Assembly: GCA_023974075.1 (NCBI GenBank)
Contig: CM043800.1
Coordinates: 11,058,894-11,122,893 of the forward strand
Direction of reading: 5' to 3'
Origin: Chaenocephalus aceratus
Taxonomy: Eukaryota; Chordata; Actinopteri; Perciformes; Channichthyidae
DNA: 64,000 nucleotides
Shown here: piece by piece, positions 52,540-63,182 of the stretch
Layout: every line of letters starts with the position of its first letter
Position numbering within the stretch: the first letter of the stretch is position 1
The notes under the pieces: generated by a model
Databases searched by the model: none
Told to the model about the DNA's origin: nothing
The model's input: the letters and a program-made list of their open reading frames with translations, nothing else
Program-made: the position numbers and the translations under genes

Positions 52540-53453
52540 GGTGTCTCCAAAATTACCGACCCCACCTTTAACCTAAAACAAGAACCTCTTCCTCTTTCCC
52601 ATGATTTACAAGGAAACTGCTCAGCATTAATTGTTGCATGAGGAGGTAACTTCCAACTGTGTTCCTCATTTTATAAGAAGAGAATGTGAAAACAAGCTTT
52701 AATATTACATGTATTGGGGCAGTAATTAATTATTTAACAAGATATCAGCTTCCACCGTACGTTCCGCCGACATACACTGACTACTTTAGTCCTTACTGGG
52801 GAAACAGAGGCCGGAATCGCCATTAATTATGTAAATAATGCATGAACCTACTAACAAACGGCTACAGTCTTTGTAAATAAATAGGTGACAGTGCAATATT
52901 AGCCTCTCTGTGTGACAACACTTTAAATCTAAATATAACCACGGCTAAAGCTGATTACTAAACCTCCAGGCTAATGTGGCGTTCACTTGCTTCTAGAGGG
53001 CTTCGACCATCTGTCTACTGAAGACTTGTACATGTATACAACAAAATATTGAACACATGCCATTCTTAACATATGATTCATGATTGCTGCTCTTGAAGTT
53101 ACAAAAGGAAAAATGTCACCAAAACAGCGGCCAAAAATACACGTCTGTAAACTAGGTGTCAAACTTTAACATTAGCCTAGCATTGAAGTTCCTTATTAAC
53201 AACACGTTGTTGTAGGCGTATAACCCATCACTCCTTCAATATCTCCACCCCATAAAAAGTCACTTAAACTAACTGAATTGTGATATTACAGAACATAGCA
53301 TCTTTCCGCTGTCATATTGACACTAAGGTCGTCTGCGCTGTTCAGAGTTGTGATATTTCCTACAGCACATGAAAGCAGCAGCTCGCATGTCAAACGTAAT
53401 GTCAACCTTGTCACAGAAACACGCTGAAAACTCTCACAAGTGTCTCCACTGAC

Positions 53454-53582
53454 CTTGTTCAATGGGGGGTTCCGGGTCACATCGTAGCCCTTCTTCTTGG
53501 TGTAAACGAAGGTTTTTGTGCTGTCCTCGGACTTATGCATCTCCGTTTCCACAGACTCCCGTCTGACCAGCCCGCGAGCCAT
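53454..53582 (-). CDS. me1: NADP-dependent malic enzyme, coding exon 1 (N-terminus)
   Basis: First coding exon of a malic enzyme, which converts malate and NADP+ to pyruvate, CO2 and NADPH. It encodes 43 residues, starting at an ATG in good Kozak context (ACC ATG G) and ending with KKGYDVTRNPPLNK, the conserved N-terminal malic enzyme segment. The splice donor reads AAG|GTCAGT and the exon ends in phase 0, which fits exon 2 (DLAFSLEERHQ). The leader before KKGYDV is about 30 residues, mixed acidic and basic, with no clear amphipathic mitochondrial presequence; this favours cytosolic ME1 over ME2 or ME3. The GYDVTRNP string also occurs in ME3-type enzymes, so the paralog call is likely, not certain. 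A Ty3/gypsy element begins about 750 bp upstream. Confidence 0.88.
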
Positions 53583-54332
53583 GGTGTTGCCTTTTTTTAA
53601 ATAGAGCGACGGTTAACTGTCTGAACTCAACAAGTGGATGTGCGGTCTGACCGCGGGGCTCTGCTGTGCTACACTTCATACAATAAGTACCCGAAGAGCC
53701 TGTTTTATTGTCTCCAATAATTCTCCCAAGGTCTGTGCAAAGTCCCTGCATCAGCAGGAGAACATGCAACAGGTGCATGGGCAAAGAAAAAGATAAATGT
53801 ACTAATGGCAAGCACCGTCCTGTACCATAGTTATTTATAAGCTTCACGAGTTATGTCGATTGGGCTATTGGTCAAGAATGTAAAACCTCCATTTATCATG
53901 ACTTTACTTCCCTTTTTTTAATTAGTAGCCTACTCATTTTAGGAGAGTTGTTTAGCATAGTTATTAAAAACTGCTTACTAAACTGAGTTTAAATAACCTT
54001 ACATACCATTATATTTACATTATTTCTTGATTATGAATCTATACTGACAAAAAATGTGTTTAACCAGATCTAAATTATAGATACACTATAGCAGCTAGAT
54101 CCAAAATAGTAGCACCAAGAGGTAGCCATAGCAATCATAATATAATCCTTCAACTACAGTAACTTTGCTGTTTCTCACTGAGATAGCAACATTCCCAGAA
54201 ATGAGAGTAGGCGGCATTTGTTAGGCCTTAAATAAACACTTATCATATTGCATCACAATATTTAGATTGTGCCCCGGTTTTCCCAAAGGTTTTCTGATGA
54301 GTCATGATTGAATGTAGATATTTTCTGATGGT
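53583..54332 (-). promoter_or_regulatory. me1 5' flank / probable promoter region
   Basis: This is the 750 bp between the me1 start codon and the start of the LTR element. A promoter must lie here or further upstream if a non-coding first exon exists. Nearest the ATG, the minus strand reads TATTTAAAA about 15 bp upstream of it, too close to the ATG to serve as a TATA box for this exon. No clear CpG island or initiator could be picked out. The position is inferred from the gene, not from a recognised promoter motif. Confidence 0.35.
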
Positions 54333-55488
54333 TGTGACAGGAGGGAGGATATTTGAAGCCAAGGTCAACTTCCAGCCTTTACACTGTTACAGGAGGAGAG
54401 TATTGGGCCACTGACAGTCAGTTCAACCATCAGTCCACAAACCTGATGTTAATGAGGTTACTGCTCTACATTTACTACAGTCTTTCTAGAAAACCAGCTG
54501 ATTTGCAAATGAGTGTCCTTGCAGAATCGCAACCGTCTACAGAGACATATTAGTTTAATATTTTCCTAATTATATAGTTGTCTTCATTGCAAAGGACTCC
54601 CTGTTAATTTGCAGCACTAAGATAAAGGAGATTGAACCCCAAGTAAGCACATCTGGAAAAGTATGTTAAGGTTGAGCTTGTGCAAAGTGAGTATGTTATC
54701 CAACTGATAATGTTATGTTGAGTATTTCTCCAGCACAGAGTAGATAAGAGCCCAGAGAGAGTAACGGATCTCACAGTTCATAAGGTTCGTATCATATCTT
54801 ACCAGCAACACGTTTGCATTTCCCCTTCTTACATGCATGCTGTGGCGCCTTTTTAAAATAAAAGTGTCTTTACAGCAAATCACTCTTTTTAGGCAACAAT
54901 ACTACTTTGAGATAAAATGACTACAGAAGTGGCACATATTTCAAGTTTGGATTAAGATTTAGATAGAAATGGCACTTACTATGGGAGTTATTTGACAAAT
55001 TGATCAATTCTGGCTCCATACGGTACACAAAAAGTGGTCTCCAGAGTGAGAGCCAGTTGTTTTTGGACCCAACCATCCATCACTAACTGATTCCTTTATG
55101 GACTTTCTGGCCCCTGATACTTCCTGGTTCACAATTACCTGGAAATGATTTTGTGGGATGTGATGCCCCTGTGGGTCCATCAGTAGAGAGGGTGTGGCTG
55201 TTCTGGCTGTGCTGCATTGGCTCCAGTGATTGCATTGATTACAGTAACTCAGGGCCCCTGGGTCTGGTGTCCTGCAGCTATTTGAAGCCTCTCTGTTCTC
55301 GCTCTGCTTTCCCCTGCAGACACCTGGGTTTTGGTTGAGTATGAAGTACGGGTTTTCTCAGTTGCTCCACTTTGTTGCACTCTATGAATTTGGCTAATTT
55401 GAATGACTTTCTTTAATAAACATATTTTTCTACCCGTTGACATGTTGTGTCTCCTTTTTGTTGTGGCCTTTTGAGCCAGGTCGCAACA
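54333..55488 (+). repeat. Probable 5' LTR
   Basis: The right edge is set by ...CGCAACA just before the primer binding site. The left edge is taken at TGTGACAGGAGGGAGG (54333). This gives TG..CA termini and about 1.16 kb. A polyadenylation signal AATAAA lies at 55415-55420, followed by a GT-rich stretch, as expected for R/U5. Without the second LTR the left edge is a guess, perhaps off by tens of bases. Confidence 0.55.
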
Positions 55489-55490
55489 AA

Positions 55491-55508
55491 TGGGGGCTCG
55501 TCCAACGG
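55491..55508 (+). promoter_or_regulatory. Primer binding site, tRNA-Pro type
   Basis: Reads TGGGGGCTCGTCCAACGG. The first 13 bases equal the tRNA-Pro-type primer site known from gammaretroviruses and some fish LTR elements; the last five differ. It sits two bases after the LTR end. Confidence 0.75.
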
Positions 55509-55969
55509 GTTATTTGTTTAAAAAGTTTGTGTAGTGCTCAGAGCACTTGTTGTGGTCCAGCTGTGTGCTGGCTTGTCGCTGCTATTTGGGGGACACATCA
55601 TGTCTTTTGGGTTTCACGAAGCTGTAGTGTTTGACATGTCGTCAGGTTTTGTGTGCCAATCAGAAGGTAAGATGTTGCTGTTTGTTACGCTTTTATAAAA
55701 GAGATATTCCCCGCTAGGCTTAAGTGGCGTTTCCCCTTGGGTTGCGTCGGTTTTTTTTTTTTTTCATAGTGTTGTGGCAACGTGGTTAGTGTCAGCTGTT
55801 TTCGGACAGCTGTCTCGGGGGCACAGTTCTTGGTGTTACCTGCGTGCAGGTCGCTCCATAACTCCGCCGGGTTCTAGTTCGTAATTACCCACCGCAAGCC
55901 ACATGAAGATCGGTGAGATTAGGAAGATTTTGATTAGGCAGTTAGGGGGAAATTCTCTGTTGGGTTAAT

Positions 55970-58675
55970 CCAACACACTCTCACTCCCTAAGCGTCCAAT
56001 AGCGACGTTTGGTCAGTGTCTATGGCGTCCAATTGTGACGCTCCTTCAGCGTCATAAAGGGACGCAAATAGCTTTCAACTGATTGCAATGTATTCCCATC
56101 TGCGTCGGGATTTGACGCTCATGGAAGCACGGCATTCGTTTGTGTCGGCTGCCCTTAAAGGTATGTTAGCGTCCATTCCCAGGAGTAAAGGATGGCAGAA
56201 GACACTACACTACCCAGAATCCCCAGCTATCGTTTGGACTACACCATGTGCTCTGTTTGACAAACCCCGTGATAGTCCTCAAGCTCTGTGATTGGAGAGT
56301 GTGCTCCGAGGGTTAAGCCGATTCTCGAACAGCACTTGAAATGGGATGGAACCACAGCAGACTGTCCAAAACTGGATTTGAACGGGTCCACCGCGTCCCC
56401 CCCTCCCCCACGCCGTCCCCAGAACTACACATGCTGGCTATTCTGTTTCGCAACATGTTCTCTATGGCACGTCTCTGCTGGGAGTTGTAGTTTTAAAAGA
56501 CGTTTTCGTATTTCCCATAATAAGAAGTTGCCAGTATTAAACTGTGTACATCCCTGGAGGTTTAGGGGACAGGAAACACTCACATTTAAAACATATAATT
56601 AATAAATGGGTGAAAATTGCTTGTGCCCATTATGGGCAGTATTAATATGTAGGCTATACCCACATGCCAGCTAAGGTCAGAAGAGCTTTATTTAACAGCT
56701 GGTCTTATGTGTGTGACCCCTGCGATAACATTACATTACATTAATTGATAAGCCTGAAACATGCACTTGTCAAGGTTCAGAGGCACATTTTGCAAATGGC
56801 AGTAGCCATCGATCAGCTTAAGATAAGATATACTTTATTGATCCCAAGTTGGAACATTTGCGTTACATCAGCATGTGTAACAGTTAAATATGCAGTTGTG
56901 TTTATTTGAAAATCATTTAGTATAATCACACAAATTCTGTGTTTTATATTCAACAATTCTGTGTTCTTTATTTATTGATTGTTCAATACCTGACAAGGCC
57001 GGAGATGAAATATCTACATACATCTTATGAGTATAATACATTATGTATAATATCAGTTAAAATAAGTGCTTCAACATAGTTAACATTGCCGGAGGTATGC
57101 ACAAATATTGATAGATGTCTTGTAATGCACTATTGAGGAACCTGCAACCCAAGTTTTTCATTCAGTGCAGAACTACACCACAGTTGTGTAGGCCTATATG
57201 ATATGTCAATAAACCTTAGAAAATCATGAAATCTTGAAAGGGATGTGCAAAATAGTCATTACATACAGTCTTTAATTAACTATTAGTAGAGAACAACGAG
57301 TAATGAATATACTTTATAGGGATCGTATTAATATCTAATAATACAAATAATTAAATTCAATAACATGCTTTAACCACCAGGTGTCCCTTTATATCAGCTG
57401 TGCACCTTTATGGTGTAAATACAGCCTATCTACCAATTGGATCAAATATAAAAGTGAGCCGAATTAGTGTTGATACTGCAAGGAGACGTATTGTGTGAAA
57501 AGAAATGTAAGATGTTGTTTAATGGCTGATATATTTATGATCCACGTCACGTTTTCAGTTCCTCATGTTTGTCTTCTCATCAGGGCTCTATAAATACAGA
57601 ACTACGGCAGATATGTAATATTTAATGCAGCCGAACCGTGTATTACAATGCCGTTATGTGATGACTTTCAAAGAGAAAAGCAAGCACACTCGGAATAAAG
57701 TATTATTTATTTTTTTTTTTTAAATATTTTCGGTCTGTTTCCGGTATTTGTTAATGACGATGTGCTGTGAGATGTGAGACTGGAATTGCACAGGGGGAAA
57801 ATAACGTAGGCTATCTTTAGATGCGGATTTTGTTAAACTAATATGTTTAGGCTGTGGACCAACACTATACATTGACGGGGAAGGGGGGTAGCAATAAAGA
57901 TAACACCATTAAACAGTTACACAACATAACAGAAATAATATCGATAGCAGCGTCCCTAGCAACCACCTTGGTAACAATGAAAACGTCGCGATTTCCTGAA
58001 GTAATCTTCGTAATAACTAGCAAACTAAAGATCATGTACATCCACTGCACACATAATCGGAAATAACAACTCATATTTCTCGCATCAAATGACATCAAAA
58101 CGCATTTTAATGGCCAAACTAACTTTAAAATAGGCATTTTACACACAGAATAAAACGAAATTCGGCCATGTTTTCTTTTTCTGCAGGGAGAAATTTGAAG
58201 ATCATGTGACATAGCTGGGGATTCTGGGTGGTGTAGTGTCTTCTGCCATCCTTTACTCAGAAAAAATATTTGTTTCTCCGAATCGAAGGGGAAAAATACA
58301 AAAGCATTGCACACAATTTAAACCAATCAATGTTGTGTAATTAACAAGGATACTCTGGTGTTTTTTAGTCGATGAGTAGTGCAGATATCACTGTAAAATC
58401 AATCGACAGTAAGAGGAATACTTACTTCCGGGTGTACAATTCTCCGTTATCCAATGGGAATGGACGCTCACATTGCCTTTAAGGGCAGCCGGCATAAACG
58501 AATGCCGTGCTTCCATGAGCGTCAAATCCCGACGCAGATGGGAATACATTGCAATCAGTTGAAAGCTATTTGCGTCCCTTTATGACGCTGAAGGAGCCTA
58601 GGAGCGTCACAATTGGACGCCACAGACACTGACCAAACGTCGCTATTGGACGCTTAGGGAGTGAGAGTGTGTTGG
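55970..58675 (+). mobile_element. 2.7-kb inverted-repeat DNA transposon in the LTR element's leader
   Basis: The ends are CCAACACACTCTCACTCCCT and AGGGAGTGAGAGTGTGTTGG, flanked on both sides by TTAAT (55965-55969 and 58676-58680). The inverted repeats are nearly identical for about 195 bp (55970-56165 and 58480-58675) and then resume further in (56166-56232 against 58211-58262 and 58463-58480), with about 200 bp extra in the right arm. GCGTC/GACGC motifs recur through the arms. No transposase frame was found in the 2.2-kb middle, so it is non-autonomous. A 5-bp TTAAT duplication does not settle the superfamily. Confidence 0.82.
56729..56862. repeat. Short LINE-tail-like fragments inside the 2.7-kb transposon
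   Basis: ACATTACATTACATTA (56729) resembles an L2-type tail, and TATACTTTATTGATCCCAAG (56829) resembles the 3' end of other fish non-LTR elements. Both are short and could be chance or remnants. Confidence 0.35.
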
Positions 58676-58732
58676 TTAATCTTATGCCCATGCATGTTGG
58701 CAGTTTAATACTTTGCTTTCTGATTGGCTATT

Positions 58733-59335
58733 ATGACTTCTTTGTCAGCGTTTGTGGATGCGCCCTCAGTGTCTTTCTTAGATGATTGCCAGAAGGCGCA
58801 GTTGGTCGAAATAGCAGAGCACTATGACATTGCTGTTGTGGGGAGCAAGCGGAAACATGACATTAAAACTGTCATTGTGTCATCTTTGTTTGAGCAGGGG
58901 GTGTTGCAGAAGAGTGAGTCTGGTGCGGCAGGGTTCGTGCCGGTAGTGGTTCAGACAGTTGGTTTGACGTTCGAGCAGCAAAAGGAGCTTTTGGCCATGC
59001 AGTTTGATCAGGAGAGATCGCAGTTGGAGTTGAAGTTGGAGCAGGAGAAGTTGCAGTTGGAGATGAGGGGTCAGCAGCGGGAGGTAGAGAAGCGTTTAGA
59101 GGTGGAGAAGATGCTGGAGGTGGAAAAGATGAAATGTGAGGTGGAACATGCTAGATTACGGCTGATGGGAGAGGACAAGTTTTCTCCAGGGGAGGATGGT
59201 GGTGATAGGTCGGCATCAGGCAGTGGCGATATAATTTCTTACTTGCGATTAGTACAAGTTTTGACGGTCTTTGTGAGCTCATTGTCTTGGAACAATTTAA
59301 AGACATTCTCCCTCAGCGTGTGGCCACTTATGTGA
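58733..59335 (+). pseudogene. gag: Gag N-terminal part, broken (LTR element)
   Basis: From ATG 58733 (MTSLSAFVDAPSVSFLDD...), this looks like the start of a Ty3/gypsy Gag, the structural protein that packages element RNA. Residues 10-60 form a short helical domain (KAQLVEIAEHYDIAVVG, then KRKHDIKTVIV). Residues 80-150 are a long charged coiled coil (EQQKELLAMQFDQE, LEQEKLQLEM, VEKMLEVEKMK). Just past ISYLRLV (about 59250) the expected capsid core is missing: the sequence jumps to a late capsid segment in another frame, so the original frame ends at 59335 with unrelated residues. ORF finders may begin at a TTG nine bases upstream; the ATG is preferred. Confidence 0.72.
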
Positions 59336-59519
59336 ATGAACAGAAACCTTCCACCGCGTTTAGAGCTGCTGAATTAGCGGACGATTTTGTGTTGACACAT
59401 AGGGGCAGTTTGACTGAGAAGTATTCTAGGGGTGATTGTAAATGTGGAGAAGACAATGGCTATGCCCGCGGTGGTACAAAGTTTTCACCAGGCTCCTCCC
59501 GTAGATTTGTAGGTACAGG
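59255..59519 (+). pseudogene. gag: Gag capsid C-terminal remnant, second frame
   Basis: Frame-shifted continuation of gag. It includes LEQFKDILPQRVATYVNEQK and AFRAAELADDFVLTH, a SCAN-like retrotransposon capsid C-terminal segment. It continues as a basic, glycine-rich linker until the coding sequence is cut at 59519 by the hAT insertion, and resumes in the CCHC region at 63183. Confidence 0.72.
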
Positions 59520-59688
59520 CAGTGGCGACTGGTCATTAGGGGCAGGTGGGGCACAGCCCCACCTAGTGTCATCAGAAAGTATTACAAATAATGATTACAA
59601 GAAAATGCAAAAAAGTAATTAAAAAATATATTAAATATATTTTAAGATCATGTTTAATCATCTGATTCGTCTGTACATTGCTGTTTTA

Positions 59689-60310
59689 AGGCCCTGACAC
59701 ACCAAGCAGTCACCAGAGGACTAGCCGACGCTGAAGACGACTGTTGCCTGGCCGTGTTCTCCTGCGTTTTGGCCATGTGTCAAACGGGAACACACCGCAC
59801 CGACTTCAGTGCGTGAGTGGCAATAACTCTCCTTACCAGCAGGCGGCGGGTAGTGTGTATTCGTCATTCAAAAGAGGCAACAACCGGAAGACAGAGAAGA
59901 AGAAGAGTATCTTTTCTCCGTAATATCATACAGAGCTGGCCTCTCCTGGATCAAGGTGATGAGCAGGTCTTCGTTTGCATCATTCCAGATCGCCATGATG
60001 AGATGAAAATGAATAGCAGTCTGTGTGTGCCTTCTTAAATCGTTTGTTTACGTCCCTCACTTCCGCTTCGCTTCTCATGCACTGATTCGCTAGCTGAACA
60101 GCCAATCAGAGTGATTATTTGGTCCGACTGCCAGACCCGATGCATGGCCGATTTAACATGTTGAATCGGCCATGCATCGGGTCTGGCAGTCCAAATAAGG
60201 CGTGTCACGGTCGACGGTGCGGGACACACCAACCTGACTACGGCGCCGCGAATGCCCGACAGCCTCTGACGGCCTCTGACTCCCAAAATCGGGTTGGTGT
60301 GTCAGGGCCT
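59689..60310 (-). mobile_element. PIF/Harbinger MITE, copy 2
   Basis: Same family as 4860-5480, in inverted orientation: it starts AGGCCCTGACACACCAAGC and ends GGTGTGTCAGGGCCT. The left flank is TTA but the right flank is TAA followed by foreign sequence, so the flanks are not a matched duplication. The palindrome (60128-60189) has one mismatched pair (GATTTAAC). The MADF remnant is on the minus strand near 59936-59998. Confidence 0.85.
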
Positions 60311-60312
60311 TA

Positions 60313-61200
60313 AGAGAAGGAGGCTTAGATCTGCCCAACGGTCGCTTGGTGCTTTTTGAAGAAAGAATGGGGGATCAAAAGTCGCCAAATCTAGCAAGAA
60401 TCTTTAAGCTTTTCAAAGGTTCTAGCATACAGAATGCTCATACAGTAACAAACATGTAACCAAGCAGAATTAAGTCACTCTGTGTGTGTTGTTATCAGAA
60501 CATAAAACCAACATTGAGGATCAGTGATTGGTTGTTAGATACTACTATACTAAATGGACGCTAATTGGTCGACAGATTTTCACTCACTGAACATTATCAT
60601 CCAGAGAGCACATTCACTGAAAAGTAGTGGCTACTTTCTTCAAGAGAAAGGAGGTTAGGGTCCCCTAGGAGCATTTTTGAAAAAACAAAACAAAATGGGG
60701 TAGTGAAGGTTGCCAAATCTAACAAGAATCTCGCTAAATTGGCAACGCTGGCAACATATTGATTGATTGAGCTTTTAAAAGATTTTAAAGGTTCTATACA
60801 GCATTTAGAAACATTTAATGCCTTCCAGAGTAGAGGACGAAGACACTCATTTACCTTTGTGTGACTTGTTATCAGAATATAGGACCAACAATATGGATTA
60901 GTGATTGGTTGATACACACAGTCATAGTTCATGCACCCATCTGGATGATGATTGGTCGACTGAACAGGCTGATGCTCCTGAGCTCCTGCGACTATCAGTC
61001 CAGAGAGCACCTTCACAGACACATAGTGGATCATCTCTTCACGAGAAAGGAGGCTAAGGTCTGCCAAAAGTCTCTCTGCGCTTTTTGGCAAAAACTGAAA
61101 AAAGGGGTATTAAAAGTCGCCAAATTTAGTTTTAAATAAACAAAAACAAATAGGTTATAAAAAGTTGCCAGATCTACCTATAATGTCGCTAAGAGTAACC
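60313..61200. repeat. Tandem repeat, about 2.4 units of 330-400 bp
   Basis: Units begin GAGAAGGAGGCTTAG (60313), GAGAAAGGAGGTTAGGG (60643) and GAGAAAGGAGGCTAAGG (61043). Each continues with a GTCGCCAAATCTA-like phrase, and the first two also have CAGTGATTGGTTG, ATTGGTCGAC and CCAGAGAGCAC in the same order. The third unit is partial. A 164-codon minus-strand frame (60597-61091) spans more than one unit, but it has no domain I recognise and is not called a gene. Confidence 0.75.
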
Positions 61201-61558
61201 AATTATACTTATGGTCAGCATCACACTATTTTAGTTGCCTATTGGATAGTTATTTTCCTATTTGTGGATATTTCTTTAAAAAATAAAAATAGTTTTTTTC
61301 TTTTTAGTATTAGTTGAACTACTCCCGTGGCCCGAGGATAATTACGGTCTGAGGCAAAAGTACCCCTGATTAGGAATAACTGGAGACAGAAGAAAATCTT
61401 TACATGGCTCAATGGCCAAAATGTGTCCATAACTGAAAGCATATTCTACTTTAAACCGAGCACAAGATGTCATCCTTTTGAAGCGCAGCTGTGAACCAAC
61501 GTTTTTTTAAATAGGGAAAACGGAGCCATGAGGTCCATCATGGGGTTTTAAATGTACT

Positions 61559-62242
61559 TATATTAAATATATTTTAAGATCATGTTTAATCATCTGATTC
61601 GTCTGTACATTGCTGTTTTAAGGCCCTGACACACCAAGCAGTCACCAGAGGACTAGCCGACGCTGAAGTACGGCTGTTGCCTGGCCGTGTTCTCCTGCAT
61701 TTTGGCCATGTGTCGCACGGGAACACACCGCACCGACTTCAGTGCGTGAGTGGCAATAACTCTCCTTACCAGCAGGCGGCGGTAGTGTGTATTCGTCATT
61801 CAAAAGAGGCAACAACCGGAAGACAGAGAAGAAGAAGAGTATCTTTTCTCCGTAATATCATACAGAGCTGGCCTCTCCTGGATCAAGGTGATGAGCAGGT
61901 CTTCGTTTGCATCATTCCAGATCGCCATGATGAGATGAAAATGAATAGCAGTCTGTGTGTGCCTTCTTAAATCGTTTGTTTACGTCCCTCACTTCCGCTT
62001 CGCTTCTCATGCACTGATTCACTAGCTGAACAGCCAATCAGAGTGATTATTTGGTCCGACTGCCAGACCCGATGCATGGCCGATTCAACATGTTGAATCG
62101 GCCATGCATCGGGTCTGGCAGTCCAAATAAGGCGTGTCACGGTCGACGGTGCGGGACACACCAACCTGACTACGGCGCCGCGAATGCCCGACAGCCTCTG
62201 ACGGCCTCTGACTCCCAAAATCGGGTTGGTGTGTCAGGGCCT
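61559..62242. repeat. Duplicate of 59627-60310 (62-bp flank plus Harbinger copy)
   Basis: The 62 bp before Harbinger copy 3 (TATTAAATATATTTTAAG... to ...CATTGCTGTTTTA) match the 62 bp before copy 2. Because the flank is hAT sequence, copies 2 and 3 are one insertion that was later duplicated, not two insertions. Confidence 0.85.
61621..62242 (-). mobile_element. PIF/Harbinger MITE, copy 3
   Basis: Same orientation as copy 2, with a proper TTA duplication on both sides (61618-61620 and 62243-62245). This is therefore the original insertion context. The 62-bp palindrome is at 62060-62121 and is perfect. The MADF remnant is on the minus strand near 61866-61928. Confidence 0.87.
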
Positions 62243-62765
62243 TTAGTCTGTGTTCTTCTAATTAGTGTCGACAGTGTGCCTATTGAGCTTTTTAGAACCA
62301 TGTGGGACAAAACCCGATCCTGCCCCTCCCTCTTACTGTCTAAGTCAATGGTGACTGTAAAAACTACACTGCGCATGCTCAGAATATTTTCCTATTTACT
62401 GTGTGTGGCAAACAAATAATGACCCTAGGGGCATAGTGCTGCCATCCCCACCATACGTCATCTCACATCATTCAGAGCTGATTGGCTGTAAGTACGTGTG
62501 CCGCGAAAAGTGTGGTGTGTGAAGAGGAGACGAGAGAGCTGCAGTGAGGCGTCCTAAAACCCGGAAGTAAGCTGCGCATGGCTTCCCTCCACAAAAAAGC
62601 AACGAGATTTCTCCATAGGATTTTAGAAAATAGCTCAAAATAAGATCTGTGGGAAACGTAGCTGTTAGATAAATGTACGTTTTGTTCAGCCGGATAATAT
62701 CCACATGTCTACCCTACTTTTATCATTTTCGAATCAAAAATCTATTGATTAGATTAGATTTATGA

Positions 62766-63105
62766 TAGACTTTTGAAACTACAAGAACATAAGGAGGACT
62801 TTTACAAAAAAGTAATAGAGATTTTTGTCCAGAAGGATAGGCAAATGGACTTAATCTTCAAGTCAAGGTAAGACCTGCAATTTTATTGAAAATGGGATCT
62901 TACTAAGAGAGAACAATTCAATATTTAAATGTATAAAATTACATTTTTTGGGTATCCTTCTGTTGAACTGTCTGTTTAAAATTAATTGAAGCATCAGACA
63001 AAAAAAGCTTTTGAAAATAATATTATATTTTGATTTAGGTCAAAATATAATATTTGTAAACCTGAAGAGTCAGTGCCAGTGTGTCACTAGCCATGAACCT
63101 CACTG
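62766..63105. repeat. Segment related to the right half of the hAT at 17380
   Basis: AAGGAGGACTTTTACAAAAA, GTCCAGAAGGATAG, TTCAAGTCAAGGTAAGACC, AATGGGATCTTACTAAGA and AAAAAAGCTTTTGAAAATAA occur in the same order at 17766-18083. It is either a shared internal sequence of two hAT subfamilies or an older nested copy. Confidence 0.75.
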
Positions 63106-63182
63106 CAGAAGCTTATATATAGACATCTAAGTTTTTTGTGCCCCACCACTTTTGTACATATAGAAACGCCACTGGGTACAGG

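Larger units (their letters stand above)
48990..52571 (+). mobile_element. MITE family M, split by three insertions
   Basis: The ends are TTAAAGGTGGGGTAGGTAA and, inverted, TTACCGACCCCACCTTTAA. The M sequence occupies 48990-49111, 50177-50381, 51444-51482 and 52540-52571, about 390 bp in all. The blocks between are three copies of element U. A further M end is at 1-76. The separate M pieces read in one direction and in order, as expected for a single element hit three times. Confidence 0.8.
59520..63174 (+). mobile_element. 3.65-kb hAT element inserted in gag
   Basis: Starts CAGTGGCGACTGG and ends AGAAACGCCACTG, inverted CAGTGGCG termini. It is flanked on both sides by the identical octamer GGTACAGG (59512-59519 and 63175-63182), a hAT hallmark. 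No transposase is recognised. The interior consists of two Harbinger MITEs, a tandem repeat block and a segment at 62766-63105 related to the hAT at 17380-18090. Removing it restores the order capsid then zinc knuckle. Confidence 0.87.

Noticed and set aside
60597..61091. 164-codon minus-strand frame
   Set aside because: Lies across tandem repeat units, has no recognised domain or splice context; kept only as a finding.
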